Origin: Protopterus annectens
Taxonomy: Eukaryota; Chordata; Ceratodontiformes; Protopteridae
Reading direction: 5' to 3'
Length of the DNA stretch: 64,000 nucleotides
Assembly (NCBI RefSeq): GCF_019279795.1
Contig: NC_056730.1
Coordinates: forward strand, 609,021,198-609,085,197
This document shows positions 48,075 to 60,102 of the stretch, piece by piece. Under the pieces are notes generated by a model that worked only from the letters and a program-made list of their open reading frames with translations, was not told where the DNA came from and did not search any database. The number at the start of each line of letters is the position of its first letter. Positions within the stretch are counted from its first letter, which is position 1. Made by a program: the position numbers and the translations under genes.

Positions 48075-51000
48075 GGTTATAGGTTCATAAGCTCATAGGT
48101 AGGTACTAGGCAATTGGCCCTAGGGCCTATATAAGCCTAGCCAAAAATGTACCCTGGCTTTTGCCACCCAAGAAAATTATTTTCCTGTGCCCCTGTCGAG
48201 CAGAGCCACATAAGTGATCCCTGGGGTGAATTTCCCATTTCCCATCCAATCATCAAGCTTTTTCGTGAAGAGTGCTAATGAGGAGCTTTGTTTGATATAG
48301 ATAGGTAGTTTGTTCCAGAGTATGGGAAGTCTCTGGGACAGGAATCTATCCCTTCAGCATGTTCTGTTTATTGTGGTGACAAGGTTTAGGTCCCTAAAGC
48401 ATGTAGATTGGAGGGATTGGGATTTCATTAAGTGGAGCATGTCCAACAGCTCTGGGTTTGACATAGCTTTGTATGTTAGGCAGAGATCACGCCTGAGTAG
48501 GCGATATGCGATGGAGTAAAGCTGTAGTTTTTTGAGACGGTCTGCGTAGGGCATCTGTTTGAGGCCAGTAATCCTCTTTGTGAGGTATTTCTGTGGTCTT
48601 TCCAGTTGTTGTAGATGTCTTGTGAGGTACATACCAAAAGGGGCATTGTACTCATAATGGGTCTAATTAGTGATGAGTAGAGTGGAACAATGATCTCTTT
48701 TTTTCTGGATGAGAATCCTTTTGTGATAAGATGAGCCACATAACACTGTGGTGATGTGATTATCAAAGAAGAGACTACTGTCTACCTGTGTCCCAAGGTC
48801 TCATCACATTTTCGGCATTAAGTAGACTACCAGCTATGTGGTAGTTCATGGGTATAGAGCTTTTACCAAAGGGGATGACAATACACTTTTTGGCATTGAG
48901 CTTCAGGCCATGGCTTTGACACCAGGTATCTGTCTCAGTGAGGCCCTTTTGTAGTTTTCCACATCATTAGGAGTTTTGATTATGGCTCCTAGTTTGCAGT
49001 CATCTGCAAACTTTGTTAGCCAAAGACCTTCTGTGTTAGCCTGCACTTCAGAGAAGTAGATACCAAACAGGAGAGGACCCAGGACTGAACCATGTGGTAC
49101 AACATGTGTCACTGGTCTGAAGACGGATTTGGAATCTGACACTTTCACAGTGTGGGTTCTGTCAGTGAGCCAGTTGGCAACCCATCTTGTGACATCGGGA
49201 TTTATACCTAGTTTAGTGAGTTTATCTATAATTCCATAGTGGGGGATGTTGTTGAAAGCCTTGGCAAGATCTAGATAGGCTGTGTGAACCACCTTAACCT
49301 AATATATGGCTTTGGTGACTGCTTCAAAGAAGTCTATCAAGTTTAGCTTTTACAAACCCAAACTGGGTGGGTTCCAGAGTTTGGAGATTACCAACTCTTT
49401 GTTTATAAATTCCATGATGATATGTTCCATGGCCTTGCAGACCAGGCTCATCAGGCTAATGAGTCAGTAGTTCCTGGGGTCCGTGATGGATCCCCCTTTG
49501 TGGAGAGGGATAACCGTCACTGTGCACCATTCAGTGGGAACAAAGCCTGAGGTGAGGCTATGATTGAACATGGTATTTAGGTGGGGTGCCAGTTCATTCT
49601 GTTGTTTGTGTAGAACACAGCCTGGGATGTTGTCAGGTCCCATGGATGCTGTGTTCTTGGCTTTGGAGAGTGTGGTTTTTACCTGTGCAGTCATAATTAC
49701 AGGAAATTTGCATTCTTCCAGTATAGAGATGAGCCCTATAGGGGGTGAGAGGGGGTAAAGTTAGCACTGAACCTATCTGCCAGGATGTTGGCAGTATCAG
49801 TTAGTTCTGTATATTTAGTGCCATTGTGCTGTAACTCAGAGCAGATCTGAGTGTTGTCATTGAGATTCTTGACATAGCTATAGAATGCTTTGTGGTTTCT
49901 TTAGAAACAGTGATGATTTTATTTTCATAACTAGCTTTGGAGGATTTTATGAGGGATCTCAGCTTCTTACTGAGGCTGTCCAGGGAGTTCCTCCAGTCAT
50001 GGGATTTTACTCTTTTTTGCAGCAATTTCTTCTTTCTTCTGTTGTAGAGTTTGTTTATGGCAGGGGACCACCAGATTAGCTTCCTTTTTTTGGAGGATAG
50101 CATCTTGGCTCTGTTAGGGATAGCATGATGCATGCACTCGTGTAAGTGCTTATAAAGTGCATTTGTGTAGGATTCAGCAGTCATACCACTATTGTCCGTC
50201 TTCATGGGTGTCGTGAAGTTTGTCACTTCTGTCTTAAGAAGCGTGAACTTGGCTTTGGAGAAAGTTTTTACGGTGGTTTCACTAATGGGGGGGGACAGGA
50301 TGTGGATGTCTAGGGTGATTAGCTTGTGGTCGGATCTGACCAATGAGGACTTGACCTCTTGTGTGGAACACTGGTCACCCATTTTGGTAATGACCAGGTC
50401 TAGGATATTGCTGCCCCTGGTGGGGGTGTGAATAAGTCAATCCAAGGTGTTGGAATTTATGAATTCCAGAAAATGTTGAGCAAAATAGGTGGTACATGAG
50501 TAGTTTTCCAAGTTAATGGTGAGGTAGTTGAAATTGCCCATTATCAGGGTGTTAGGTTGTACCCTAATATTTTCCAGTGTATCAAGAAATGAGGAGTAGG
50601 AATCCTGGGTGATGGTGGGAGATCTGTAGCAAGCTACAATTTGGATTGTAGTCTTGCCCAGAGTTAGTTGCACTTGAATGATCTCAGATGGATTATGCTG
50701 AGCAACTAGCCTGGAGGTGTGGATATCATTAATGAATATGGACACGCCTCCACCTTTAGTGTTTTGCTCCAGTTTAGGTGGCCAAAAGGTGTGGTATGAA
50801 TTATAGCCTGGTAATGCAGGGGTGATCTCAGGAGCCTAGAACTAGGTCTCTGTCACTGCACAGATGTTGGTGTTCTCCATTTTAAGGACTGCCTCAAGTG
50901 TGTGCATTTTGAGGTTTAGACTTCCAGCATTGAGTAGCATTACCCTCAGATTTTGCTTGCTTGTACCTGTTGGTGGTGAATTTGTTATTTGAACCTTGCC

Positions 51001-51177
51001 TAAAAAAGTCACTATGGGGTGGCAATAGCTTTAGTCAGTATCCGGAATTCCAAGGGTGACAGGTGCAGGCCATCTCTGGAAAAGCATTGTGGTCTGTCGA
51101 TCATGTTATCCCAGGTAGACAGATACTGGATCCCCTTAGAATGACACCAAAAGCTTAGCCAATTGTTGAAGTCAATC
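48075..51177 (-). mobile_element. CR1 copy 2 (5'-truncated), middle, chimeric
   Basis: Same domain layout and the same 5' cut as copy 1. The palm reads LWLTKFADDCKLGA with FADD intact. The left part, up to about 49140, shares diagnostic bases with copy 3 (for example ACATAAGTGATCC, and CTGTAGTTTTTTGAGACGG against CTGGAATTCTTTGAGATGG in copy 1). From about 49250 rightward it follows copy 1 (GATGTTGTTGAAAG, CTAATATATGG). Deletions at about 48740 and 49347 and other frameshifts inactivate it. The endonuclease part is at 50437-50745 (GNFN again). Confidence 0.9.
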
Positions 51178-52810
51178 ATTTTATCTTTGCAAAGTGCAGA
51201 AGTAATTGTGTCAAGGCTTTAAATGTAAGTAAGAAGCACACATTGTGATAGTTTTTGTTCAGTAACATCTAACCACCCCTTTATTTCCTGACAAATGTAT
51301 ATTATTGTCATTTACCATCCTCAAATATTTTAAGGACAATGATACAGAATGCCTTATAGACTGCATGTCTCAAATTACTAGTCAGATAAGACAAGAATGA
51401 ACAACAAACATAGAGCGGTAAGGCACAGCTTCAATTATGCAAGCAATAGTCATAAATGGTTGTGTGAGCACTCAGTACACTACATCTGATATTAATACAT
51501 GTACAAACAGCTGTCATGCATTGTTAGTACTGTGGATGATGTTGCAGTTGGTTGTATGTGCAATGTAGTTGTGTCTGTGACAAAGAGGGATAAGACACCC
51601 TTACTGTGTTTTGAAGCCTCATTGGAGTCAGAGTTCAAATCCAGACCTGAGTGAAAATATTTCATGTGTACCAACATAAATGTTTGTATTGTTCTTGATT
51701 TACTAGATTTATTTTCTTCCTTTCACATAATTTTCCTTTTTTTAAATGCCAGTGTTTGAGCAGTGTGCTGCCTGGCTCAAACAGGGGAAATGGAGAACCA
51801 TAATGAATGTCAGGTTTAGCTGTGCTTACCTAATTTATGCTACACTTAGCAGTGTGCAAACCCGGACTAGTGGCCTACACAGGAAGCAGAAAGAACACCT
51901 GCAGACATTGTAAAGGTCAAAAAAGATAAACTGTTGCAGTTTTTGCTTTCCATCCTGCAACACCACTAAGTGATGTTGCACGGCAGTTAGCAAGCTTCCT
52001 TAACACCTGTAGCCATCAAACACCTGCAGACAGGAAGCAGATAGCAATTTTAAAATAGATGCACTCTATTAATTCTGTTGGGTACTGTGCAAACACACTA
52101 AGCAGCATTGTATGGTGGTTAACAGACAGAAGTTAAGAATGAATAGGGAATAATTATGCAACTGTTATTTAACTATCCCTGTGGCAGCAGGTATAAGTGT
52201 AGGGCTGGTCTGCGATTATAATACAGGATGTGTAATATATTTTTACTTTTGTGACACTTCAGTTTATAGTAAAGAACAGGAAAATATCCAAGTTTTATTT
52301 CAGTATTCCTTTGGCAACAGGTGTAATTGTAGGTCTGCCATGCCCATGGTTTTAAGCTTTAATACAGGAAATTCCAGATATTTTACTGTTGTTCCAGTAC
52401 ACATTATATTAAATATCACTTATTACACTTTTTACATAATTATAAATAGTAGAACTGATATGAATTATATGTATGAGGGATAAGATACCCGTACTGTATT
52501 TTGAAGGTTTAGATGTATGACTGAGGTTATACTGTCTACTATGTTTCTGTAAGTATAATTCTGCTATCTGGACTTGGAATGCCTTCACACTTAAATAAGA
52601 CACATACACAAATGAATGGATATACAAGGACATTTCAGGTTACACTCATACATGGTTAACAACTCAGGTTTTCATCTATATTTTTAAAAAATCAACCTTC
52701 TTGTGATAATAAGTGTAAGCGTAGGAATACCATACATACAGTCCTGGGTTGGAATACAGGTTATTCCATACACTTTTAAACTCCTATGATCCTATACCTC
52801 ACTTGACAGT

Positions 52811-52986
52811 CTTCAAGTGCAACCTTGATGAGTGGATGGGAAACCACAAATTTGTCCCAGGGGTTCCACCTTTGTCCTTCATTGAGAGTGGTGACAGGTC
52901 CTGACTGATGTTTCTCTTTTGGGGATAAACTGTTGGCTAGGCTTATAAGGGCCCAAGGGCCATTAACCTAGTAACCTCCTATGATC
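52811..52986 (+). mobile_element. CR1 3'-end fragment in unit 2
   Basis: Duplicate of 46848-47022, with the same truncation point. Confidence 0.75.
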
Positions 52987-53403
52987 TTATGACTGCCTGA
53001 AAAACCCTTCTTTTATTACAAAGATGGAAATCGCTGCTGTGGGAGAAAATGTTTTGTCCCTTATGCATAGGATTGAATCCCAATTTGTAAAAATCAATTT
53101 TAGCAGTGTATGAAGCCTAATGTCCATGTGTCAAGTCATAAAATGTATGCCCCCAGTGCATGCCTGTAAAGTTAAATCACCTAACAGTTACAGCAGCAGA
53201 CACCTCTCAAACTAATTTCAAGTGTCAGATTAACCTTCCAATTTCTAAAGCTGCTTTCCTCTCTGTTTGGCACTGTTGCTCTCCACTTAACATTGCCTAA
53301 ACAAGGTTAGCATCATCATTCAGGTTTGTGCACTACCAGTAAATCCGATAAAAGGAATTGGCAGGAAATCATTATTTGCTATTGCACTGCTTTGGGATTG
53401 GAC

Positions 53404-53705
53404 ATGTCTGGTGTTAGAAAGGAAGGTGCTAAATTTAGGGCACAGAGGTGGGCTGTTCAGGAGTCCAGAATATTTATTGGACTCCTGGTAATGGGTCACA
53501 GCAAAAGGCTTCTGCAAGGGGACTATTCTGGCTTCCAGTACAATCTGAAGCTTGGAATGGTCTGGCTAAGGCTGTATTTAGGCAACTGGCATCCTACACA
53601 CAGGTAAACAGTGTAAGCACCACTTCCATGACCTAAAAAGACACAAGAGGGATACACTTAACCAGTGGTTAGATGAGTTTCAAATTAGTGACATCCCACA
53701 GTTGT
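53404..53705 (+). pseudogene. Harbinger Myb-like accessory gene, exon 1, unit 2 copy
   Basis: MSGVRKEGAKFRAQRWAVQE opens the same frame as unit 1. Here the start is MSGV, as in the copy at 4311, so this duplicate keeps the older state. It has the same mid-exon frameshift as unit 1, which shows that the break preceded the duplication. Confidence 0.7.
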
Positions 53706-53801
53706 GTAAGTATGCTAATAAAGTGAATCAATAATACATAGAAAGCTAAATATCAGCAATATTGGTATGTGTAATGCTCATCTTTTCTTTTCTTTTCACA
53801 G

Positions 53802-53870
53802 CTAATCTTGAAATACTGGCAAATAGGCAAGCCAGTGCTGATCATCTGCAGAGACTGAGGGAAGAAAGTG
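53802..53870 (+). pseudogene. Harbinger Myb-like accessory gene, exon 2, unit 2 copy
   Basis: Identical by eye to 47828-47896, with both splice sites kept. Confidence 0.7.
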
Positions 53871-54151
53871 GTATGTATGCAGAACAAGAAAAATATTATT
53901 GTAGCTTTAAAATTTAAAGACAAATGTTTTGTTTTCTATACAGTAGTAGCAAACTAAGCATGCATAGCCTTACTGTAAAAGCAAGTATGCATGCATAAGA
54001 CTGTAGCACAAACCATCTTTAGGAGTCAAGTGTAAGATGGTAGTCAGAGGTTATAGGTTCATAAGCTCATAGGTAGGTACTAGGCTATTGGCCCTAGGGC
54101 CTATATAAGCCTAGCCAAAAAATGTACACTGGCTTTCGCCACCCAAGAAAA

Positions 54152-55923
54152 TTATTTTCCTGTGCCCCTGTCGAGCAGAGCCACATAAGTGATCCCGGGG
54201 GTGACTTTCCCATTTCCCATCCAATCATCAAGATTTCTCTTGAAGAGTGCTAATGAGGAGCTCTGTTTGACATAGCTATGTAGTCTGTTCCAGAGTATGG
54301 GAAGTCTCTGGGACAGGAATCTATCCCTCCAGCATGTTCTATTTATTGTGGTGACAAGGTTTAGGTCCCTAGAGCGTGTAGCTTGGAGGGATTGGGATTT
54401 CTTTAAGTGGAGCATGTCCAACAGCTCTGAGTTTGACATAGCTTTGTATGTTAGGCAGAGATCGCCTCTAACTAGGCGATATGCGATGGAGTAAAGCTGT
54501 AGTTTTTTGAGACGGTCTGCGTAGGGCATCTGTTTGAGGCCAGTAATCCTCTTTGTGAGGTATTTCTGTGGTCTTTCCAGTTGTTGTAGATGTCTTGTGA
54601 GGTACATACCAAAAGGGGCGTTGTACTCTATAATGGGTCTAATGAGTGATGAGTACAGGGGAACAATGACCTCTTTTTTTCTGGATGAGAATCCTTTTGT
54701 GATAAGATGAGCCATGTAGAAGGATTTCCTGACCACTGTGGCGATGTGATTATCAAAGAAGAGACTACTGCCCACCTGTATCCCAAGGTCTCTTATCACA
54801 TTTTTGGCATTAAGTAGACTACCAGCTATGTGGTAGTTCATGGGTACAGAGTTTTTACCAAAGAGGATGACAATACACTTTTTGGCATTGAGCTTCAGGC
54901 CATGGCTTTGACACCAGGTATCTGTCTCAGTGAGGACCTTTTGTAGTTTGTCCACATCGTTAGGAGTTTCGATTATGGCTCCTAGTTTGCAGTCATCTGC
55001 AAACTTTGTTAGCCAAAGACCTTCTGTGTTAGCCTGCACTTCAGAGAAGTAGATACCAAACAGGAGAGGACCCAGGACTGAACCCTGTGGTATTCCACTT
55101 GTCACAGGTCTGAAGTCGGATTTGGAATCTGCTACTTTCACAGTGTGGGTTCTGTCCATGAGCCAGTTGGCAACCCATCTTGTGACATAGGGATTTATAC
55201 CTAGTTTATGAGCTTATCTATAATTCCAGAGTGGGGGATGGTGTCGAAAGCCTTGGTGAGATCTAGATAAGCTGTGTGAACCATTTTACCCTCATTTATG
55301 GCTTTGGTGACTGCTTCAAAGAAGTCAATCAGGTTTAGGAGACATGATCTGCCTTTTACAAATCCAAACTGGGTAGGGTCCAGAGTCTGGAGATTACCAG
55401 TGTCTTTGTTTATGAGTTCCACAATGATACATTCCATGTCCTTGCAGACCAGGCTCGTCAGGCTAATGGGGCGGTAGTTCCCGGGGTCCGTCATGGTTCC
55501 CCCTTTGTGGAGTGGGATAACCATCATGGTGTGCCATTCAGTGGGTACAAAGCCTGAGTTGAGGCTATGACTGAACATGGTACTTAGGTAGGGTGCCAGT
55601 TCATTCTGTAGTTCATGTAGAATGCAGCCTGGGATATTGTCAGGTCTCCTGGATGCTGTGTTCTTGGCTTTGGAGAGTGTGTTTTTTACCTGTGCAGCCA
55701 TGATTATAGGAGATTTGCATTCTTCCAGTATAGAGATGGGCCCTCTAGGGGGTGAGAGGGGGGTAAAGTTAGCACTGAACCTATCTGCTAGGATGTTGGC
55801 AATATCAGTTGGCTCTGTATATTTAGTGCCATTGTGCTGTAACTCAGGGCAGATCAGAGTGTTACCATTGAGATTCTTGACATAGCTATAGAATGCTTTG
55901 TGGTTGTCTTTAGTCAGTGGCAA
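54152..55923 (-). pseudogene. CR1 ORF2 reverse transcriptase domain, copy 3
   Basis: Two long frames. The first (55923-55201) reads GTMTDPGNYRPISLTSLVCK, TQFGFVKGRSCLLNL and AYLDLTKAFDTIPHSGI (first Asp). A one-base loss at about 55200 (TTTATGAG for TTTAGTGAG) shifts to the second frame (55159-54152) with GIPQGSVLGPLLFGIY, LTKFADDCKLGA (both Asp), and the CR1 thumb and tail ending GITYVALLDRGTGK. All catalytic residues are kept, and only the frameshift breaks the RT. Confidence 0.92.
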
Positions 55924-56286
55924 TTTTGTTTTCTTAACTAGCTTTGGAGGATTTTATGAGGGATCTCAGCTTCTTACTGAGGTTGACCAGGGAGTTCCTC
56001 CAGTCATGGGATTTTACTCTTTTTTGCAACAGTTTCTTTCTTCTGTTGTAGAGTTTGTTTATGGCAAAGGACCACCAGATTGGCTTCTGCTTTTTTGGAA
56101 GAAAACATCTTGGTTCTATTAGGGATAGCATGATCCATGCACTCATGTAAGTGCTTATAAAGTGCATTTGTGTAGGATTCAGCAGTCATACCTCTATTGT
56201 CCATCTGCATGGGTGTCATGAAGTTTGCCACTTCTGTCTTAAGAAGTGTGAAGTTGGATTTGGAGAAGTTTTTTATGATGGTTTCC

Positions 56287-56949
56287 CTATTTGGGGGTGG
56301 GGGTGGCATGTGGATGTCTTAGGCTGATTAGCTTGTGGTCGGATCTGACCAACGAGGAATTGACCTCTGGTGTGGAACACTGGTTTCCCATGTTGGTAAT
56401 GACCAGGTCTAGGATATTGCTGCCCCTGGTGAGGATGTGAATAAGTTGATCCAAGGCACTGGAATTTATGAATTCTAGAAATCGTTGAGCAAAAGAGTTG
56501 GTACATGAGTAGTTTTCCCAGTTAATGGTGGGGTAGTTGAAATCACCCATTATTAGGGTGTCGGGTTGTACCCTAATACTTTCCAGTGTATCAAGAAATG
56601 AGGAGTGGGAATCCTGGGGCATGGTGGGGGGTCTGTAGTAAGCTACAATTTGGATTGTGGTCTTGCCCAGAGTTAGTTGCGCTTGGATAATTCCAGATGC
56701 ATTATGCTGTGCAACTAGCCTGGAGGTGTGGATATCCTTAATGAATATGGACACGCTTCCACCTTTAGTGCTTCGTTCTGGGTTAGGTGGCCGAAAGATG
56801 TGGTATGAATTGTAGCCTGGTAATGCAGGGGTGTTCTCTGGAGCTTTAAACCAGGTCTCTGTCACTGCACATATGTCAATGTTCTCCATTTTAAGGAGTG
56901 CCTCGAGTGAGTGCATTTTGAGGTTTAGACTTCTAGCATTGAGTAGCAT
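56287..56949 (-). pseudogene. CR1 ORF2 endonuclease domain, copy 3
   Basis: Reads MLLNARSLNLKMHSLEALLK, DICAVTETWFK (Glu), SVSIFIKD, VAYYRPPTM, LIMGDFNYPTINWENYS (GDFN intact), NILDLVITNM and VRSDHKLISL (SDH). These are all the expected EEP endonuclease blocks in one frame. A frameshift after SDHKL (RHPHATPTPK) cuts it from the RT. It is the best endonuclease in the window. Confidence 0.9.
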
Positions 56950-57049
56950 TACCCTCAGAGTTTGCTTGCTTGTACCTGTTACGGTGGTGAATTTGTCATT
57001 TGAACCTTGCCTAAAAAAGTCACTATAGGGGTGGCAAGACCCTTAGCCA

Positions 57050-57967
57050 GTATCCGGAATCCTAAGGGTGACAGGTGCAGGCCATCTCAGGCAAAGCATC
57101 GTAGTCTGTCAATCATGTCGTCCCAGCAGACAAATACTGGATCCCCTTAGAATGACACCAGAAGCTTAGCCAATTGTTGAAGTCAATCTTTTTGTACTTG
57201 TACTGTGGTATCATTCTGGGTGATGGCAGGATGCTACTCAGGGTAAGGGTCATACCTGCCTGGGATACAAGATCGGGGAGCTCCTCCATGTCTCTTTTCA
57301 TGTAGTCCAGGGAGGTACGTCTCAGGTCATTCACACCAACATGGACAATGATAGTGTCATATTTGTACTTATTGTGGAGTGACCTGAGTGCATGCATTAT
57401 GTGGTGGATCTTGGCACCTGACAGGCAGCTGACAGTAACTTTCTCCTTGTTTAGTCTAGTGAGTGGAACATCAGTGTGCCTGACTATAGAGTCACCTATG
57501 ACTAGAGTGTTGGGTATGTTGTTATGCCTTATGTGCTGTGGTTGAGTGGCACACTGAGTTTGTGGGCTATGTGTCATTTGTGTTGTGTTGGGGGGTGGAG
57601 TTTGCTTGCGTTTATGCTTTGGATGTTCCTGATGCTTGGGCAGGTTTTTATTGAGAGCTTCCATGAATGTAGGTGTGTGTTTTGTGTTTCTATGTGTGTG
57701 TTTTTGTGGGGTAGGTTTTGAGGGACTATGTGATGAGTGTGGTGTGGTGCAAGTGTTTACCTTCTCCTCTTGACTGTCTAGTCCAGTCTTGGGTGAAGAG
57801 AGCTTTGCTTCCAGTTTGGCTATATAAGTGCATCTCTCACAGGTTGTAGTGTTAGGTGGTAGGAGGAGAGGGTTGTCTGTGTACGTGAGGCAATTGCTGC
57901 ATTGTCCCAAGATGCCCAGATTCATCAGGTAGACAGGAGAAATCACTGGGAGCTGACCCTTAGACAT
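57050..57967 (-). pseudogene. CR1 ORF1: Cys4 zinc motif plus SGNH esterase
   Basis: Met at 57967. Residues 23-46 hold C-x2-C and C-x2-C 17 residues apart, a PHD-like zinc motif. A Pro/Thr/His-rich linker follows to about 150. The SGNH hydrolase domain then has its catalytic Ser in VIGDSIVRH (Ser160), a Gly in LSGAK (184), and Asn in HVGVNDLR (213). The frame breaks at about 57110 (after IQYLSAGTT). The last block, DGLHLSPLG with the Asp-His pair, continues in another frame near 57070. CR1 ORF1 proteins of this type bind RNA, and the esterase may act on lipids; its role in transposition is open. Confidence 0.9.
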
Positions 57968-58455
57968 GCCTGGATAGGTGCTTATTTATTAAGTACTAAA
58001 AACTGCTTTCCTCTAGACAAGTGAGGAAAGTTGAGTGTTGCAGTAATTTGCAGCTTATGTACTGCTTACAATGAGTTCTGAAAAAGTGCTGAGTTCAAAG
58101 AAACATATTTGAGTGTTGAAACTAGAAAACTGGCTAGTTATAAGAAACAAAACTAAGCTAGTAGGCTTCCATCCAACACATAAGGCCTTGGGGGCTCAGA
58201 AGCTTACAAACAGTCTAGACAGTTAACAGGAAAGGCAGGAAACAAGCTTAAATTGTTTTTGTTCTCTTTCCCAGATGCTCTCTTTGTACACAGTAGGAGT
58301 GCCTGAAATCAGAACATGATCTCACTGCAGTCAGTTGAGTGAGCAAATGAGATGGGCCCAGAAGGAGTATACAAACACAAATTTACAAGAGGGGTGGGCA
58401 GTTTCGAAGCCACTAAGATTAACACCAAAACAAAAACAGGGAGGGTGGATGGGAA
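57968..58455 (-). other. Probable 5' leader of CR1 copy 3
   Basis: Noncoding sequence between the ORF1 start and the tandem array. No copy of it occurs elsewhere in the window, so it may be the CR1 5' untranslated region or simple flank. Confidence 0.35.
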
Positions 58456-60068
58456 ATTAACTGAAGAAAAGAGTCAACACTTCCACTTGAGTTAATATTC
58501 ATGCAACACAATTAAATCAATTTAAATACGGTATTATTTGAAAAACATGCAGATAAAAGGTACTTAAAGTCTCTTATACGTCCAGTTGAATACAGCTAGA
58601 TCTTAGCCGGACAAAGCTGAGGTTTTTAAGCAGAAAATATTTCAAACTGTACCACTTAAATAGGCAGTGACAGGAATCAAAGAATGTGGCTACCCCCACA
58701 CCTGCAATTACTAACAGACAATAAAATTCAAGCAAGCACTAACTGAAGAAGAGAGTCAAAACTTCCACTTGAGTTAATATTCATGCAACACAATTAAATC
58801 AATTTAAATACTGTATTATTTGAAAAAAGTGCAGATAAAAGGTACTTAAATTCTCTTATACGTCTAGTTGAATACAGCTATATCTTAGCCGGTCAAAGCT
58901 GAGGTTTTTAAGCAGAAAATATTTCAAACTGTACCACTTAAATAGGCATTGACAGAAATCAAAGAATGTGGCTACCCCCACACCTGCAATTACTAACAGA
59001 CAATAAAATTCAAGCAAGTACTAACTGAAGAACAGAGTCAAAACTTCCACTTGAGTTAATATTCATGCAACACAATTAAATCAATTTAAATACTGTATTA
59101 CTTGAAAAAAGTGCAGATAAAAGGTACTTAAATTCTCTTAAACGTCCAGTTGAATACAGCTAGATCTTAGCCAGCCAAAGCTGAGGTTTTTAAGCAGAAA
59201 ATATTTCAAGCTGTACCACTTAAATAGGCAGTGACAGGAATCAAAGAATGTGGCTCCCCCACACCTGCAATTACTAACAGACAATAAAATTCAACCAAGC
59301 ACTAACTGAAGAACAGAGTCAAAACTTGCACTTGAATTAATATTCATGCAACACAATTAAATAAATTTAAATACTGTATTATTTGAAAAAAAGTGCAGAT
59401 AAAAGGTACTTAAATTCGCTTATACGTCCAGTTGAATACAGCTAGATCTTAGCCAGCCAAAGCTGAGGTTTTTAAGCAGAAAAGATTTCAAACTGTACCA
59501 CTTAAATAATCATTGACAGAAATCAAAGAATGTGGCTCCCCCACATCGGCAATTACAAACAGACAATAAAATTCAAGCAAGCACTAACTGAAGAACAGAG
59601 TCAAAACTTCCACTTGAGTTATTATTCATGCAACACAATTAAATCAATTTAAATACTGTATTATTTGAAAAAAGTGCAGATAAAAGGTACTTAAATTCTC
59701 TTATACTTCCAGTTGAATGCAGCTAGATCTTAGCCGGCCAAAGCTGAGGTTTTTAAGCAGAACATATTTCAAACTGTCCCACTTAAATAGGCAGTGACAG
59801 AAATCAAAGAATGTGACTACCCCCACACCTGTGATTACTAACAGACAATAAAATTCAAGCAAGCACTAACTGAAGAACAGAGTCAAAAATTCCACTTGAG
59901 TTAATATTCATGCAACACAATTAAATCAATTTAAATACTGTATTATTTGAAAAAAGTGCAGATAAAAGGTACTTAAATTCTCTTATACGTCCAGTTGAAT
60001 ACAACTAGATCTTAGCCAGCCAAAGCTGAGGTTTTTAAGCAGAAAATATTTCAAACTGTACCACTTAA
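58456..60068. repeat. Tandem array of a 282-bp unit, 5.7 copies
   Basis: AACTGAAGAA (AACTGAAGAG-like) marks starts at 58458, 58741, 59023, 59304, 59586 and 59868, giving periods of 281-283. Each unit shares TTCATGCAACACAATTAAAT, GTGCAGATAAAAGGTACTTA, GCTAGATCTTAGCC and GGCTACCCCCACACCTGC. The units differ by only a few bases each. The sixth unit is cut at GTACCACTTA (60068), just before the plus-strand CR1 begins. Confidence 0.95.
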
Positions 60069-60102
60069 TGGGTTCAAATATAAGCCGCTAAGGCAAAACA
60101 TC

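Larger units (their letters stand above)
42064..54048. repeat. Tandem segmental duplication, two units of about 6.0 kb
   Basis: Unit 1 (42064-48074) and unit 2 (48075-54048) each hold a minus-strand CR1 cut at the same internal base, followed by the same flank of about 2.9 kb. Corresponding landmarks are 5974-5999 bases apart. Sampled stretches of the flank differ at roughly 5-8% of bases by eye. A third CR1 follows directly at 54049. Confidence 0.9.
51178..54048. repeat. Duplicated non-CR1 flank, unit 2
   Basis: Copy of 45191-48074 with small indels, such as a loss of about 18 bases at about 51905 (the TGGGCATAAACAG stretch) and a gain of about 15 bases near 53146-53160. It ends in AGTCAGAGGTTATAGGTTCA, the same junction as unit 1 at 48070. 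Confidence 0.85.
54049..57967 (-). mobile_element. CR1 copy 3, nearly full length
   Basis: Runs from the GGTTCATA-type 3' end at 54049 through ORF2 (RT then endonuclease, read right to left) to the ORF1 start at 57967. It is the longest CR1 here. Lesions are few: frameshifts near 55200, 55925, 56305 and 57110. Its upstream leader may extend to about 58450. Confidence 0.9.

Noticed and set aside
42064-54048. Two independent CR1 insertions at the same target
   Set aside because: Both copies are cut at the same internal base and followed by the same 2.9-kb flank, so a duplication explains it better.
59150-59190. GATCTTAGCC inside the 282-bp unit resembles the complement of the U2 snRNA 5' region
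   Set aside because: Only about ten bases agree, and the bases after that do not follow U2. Likely chance.
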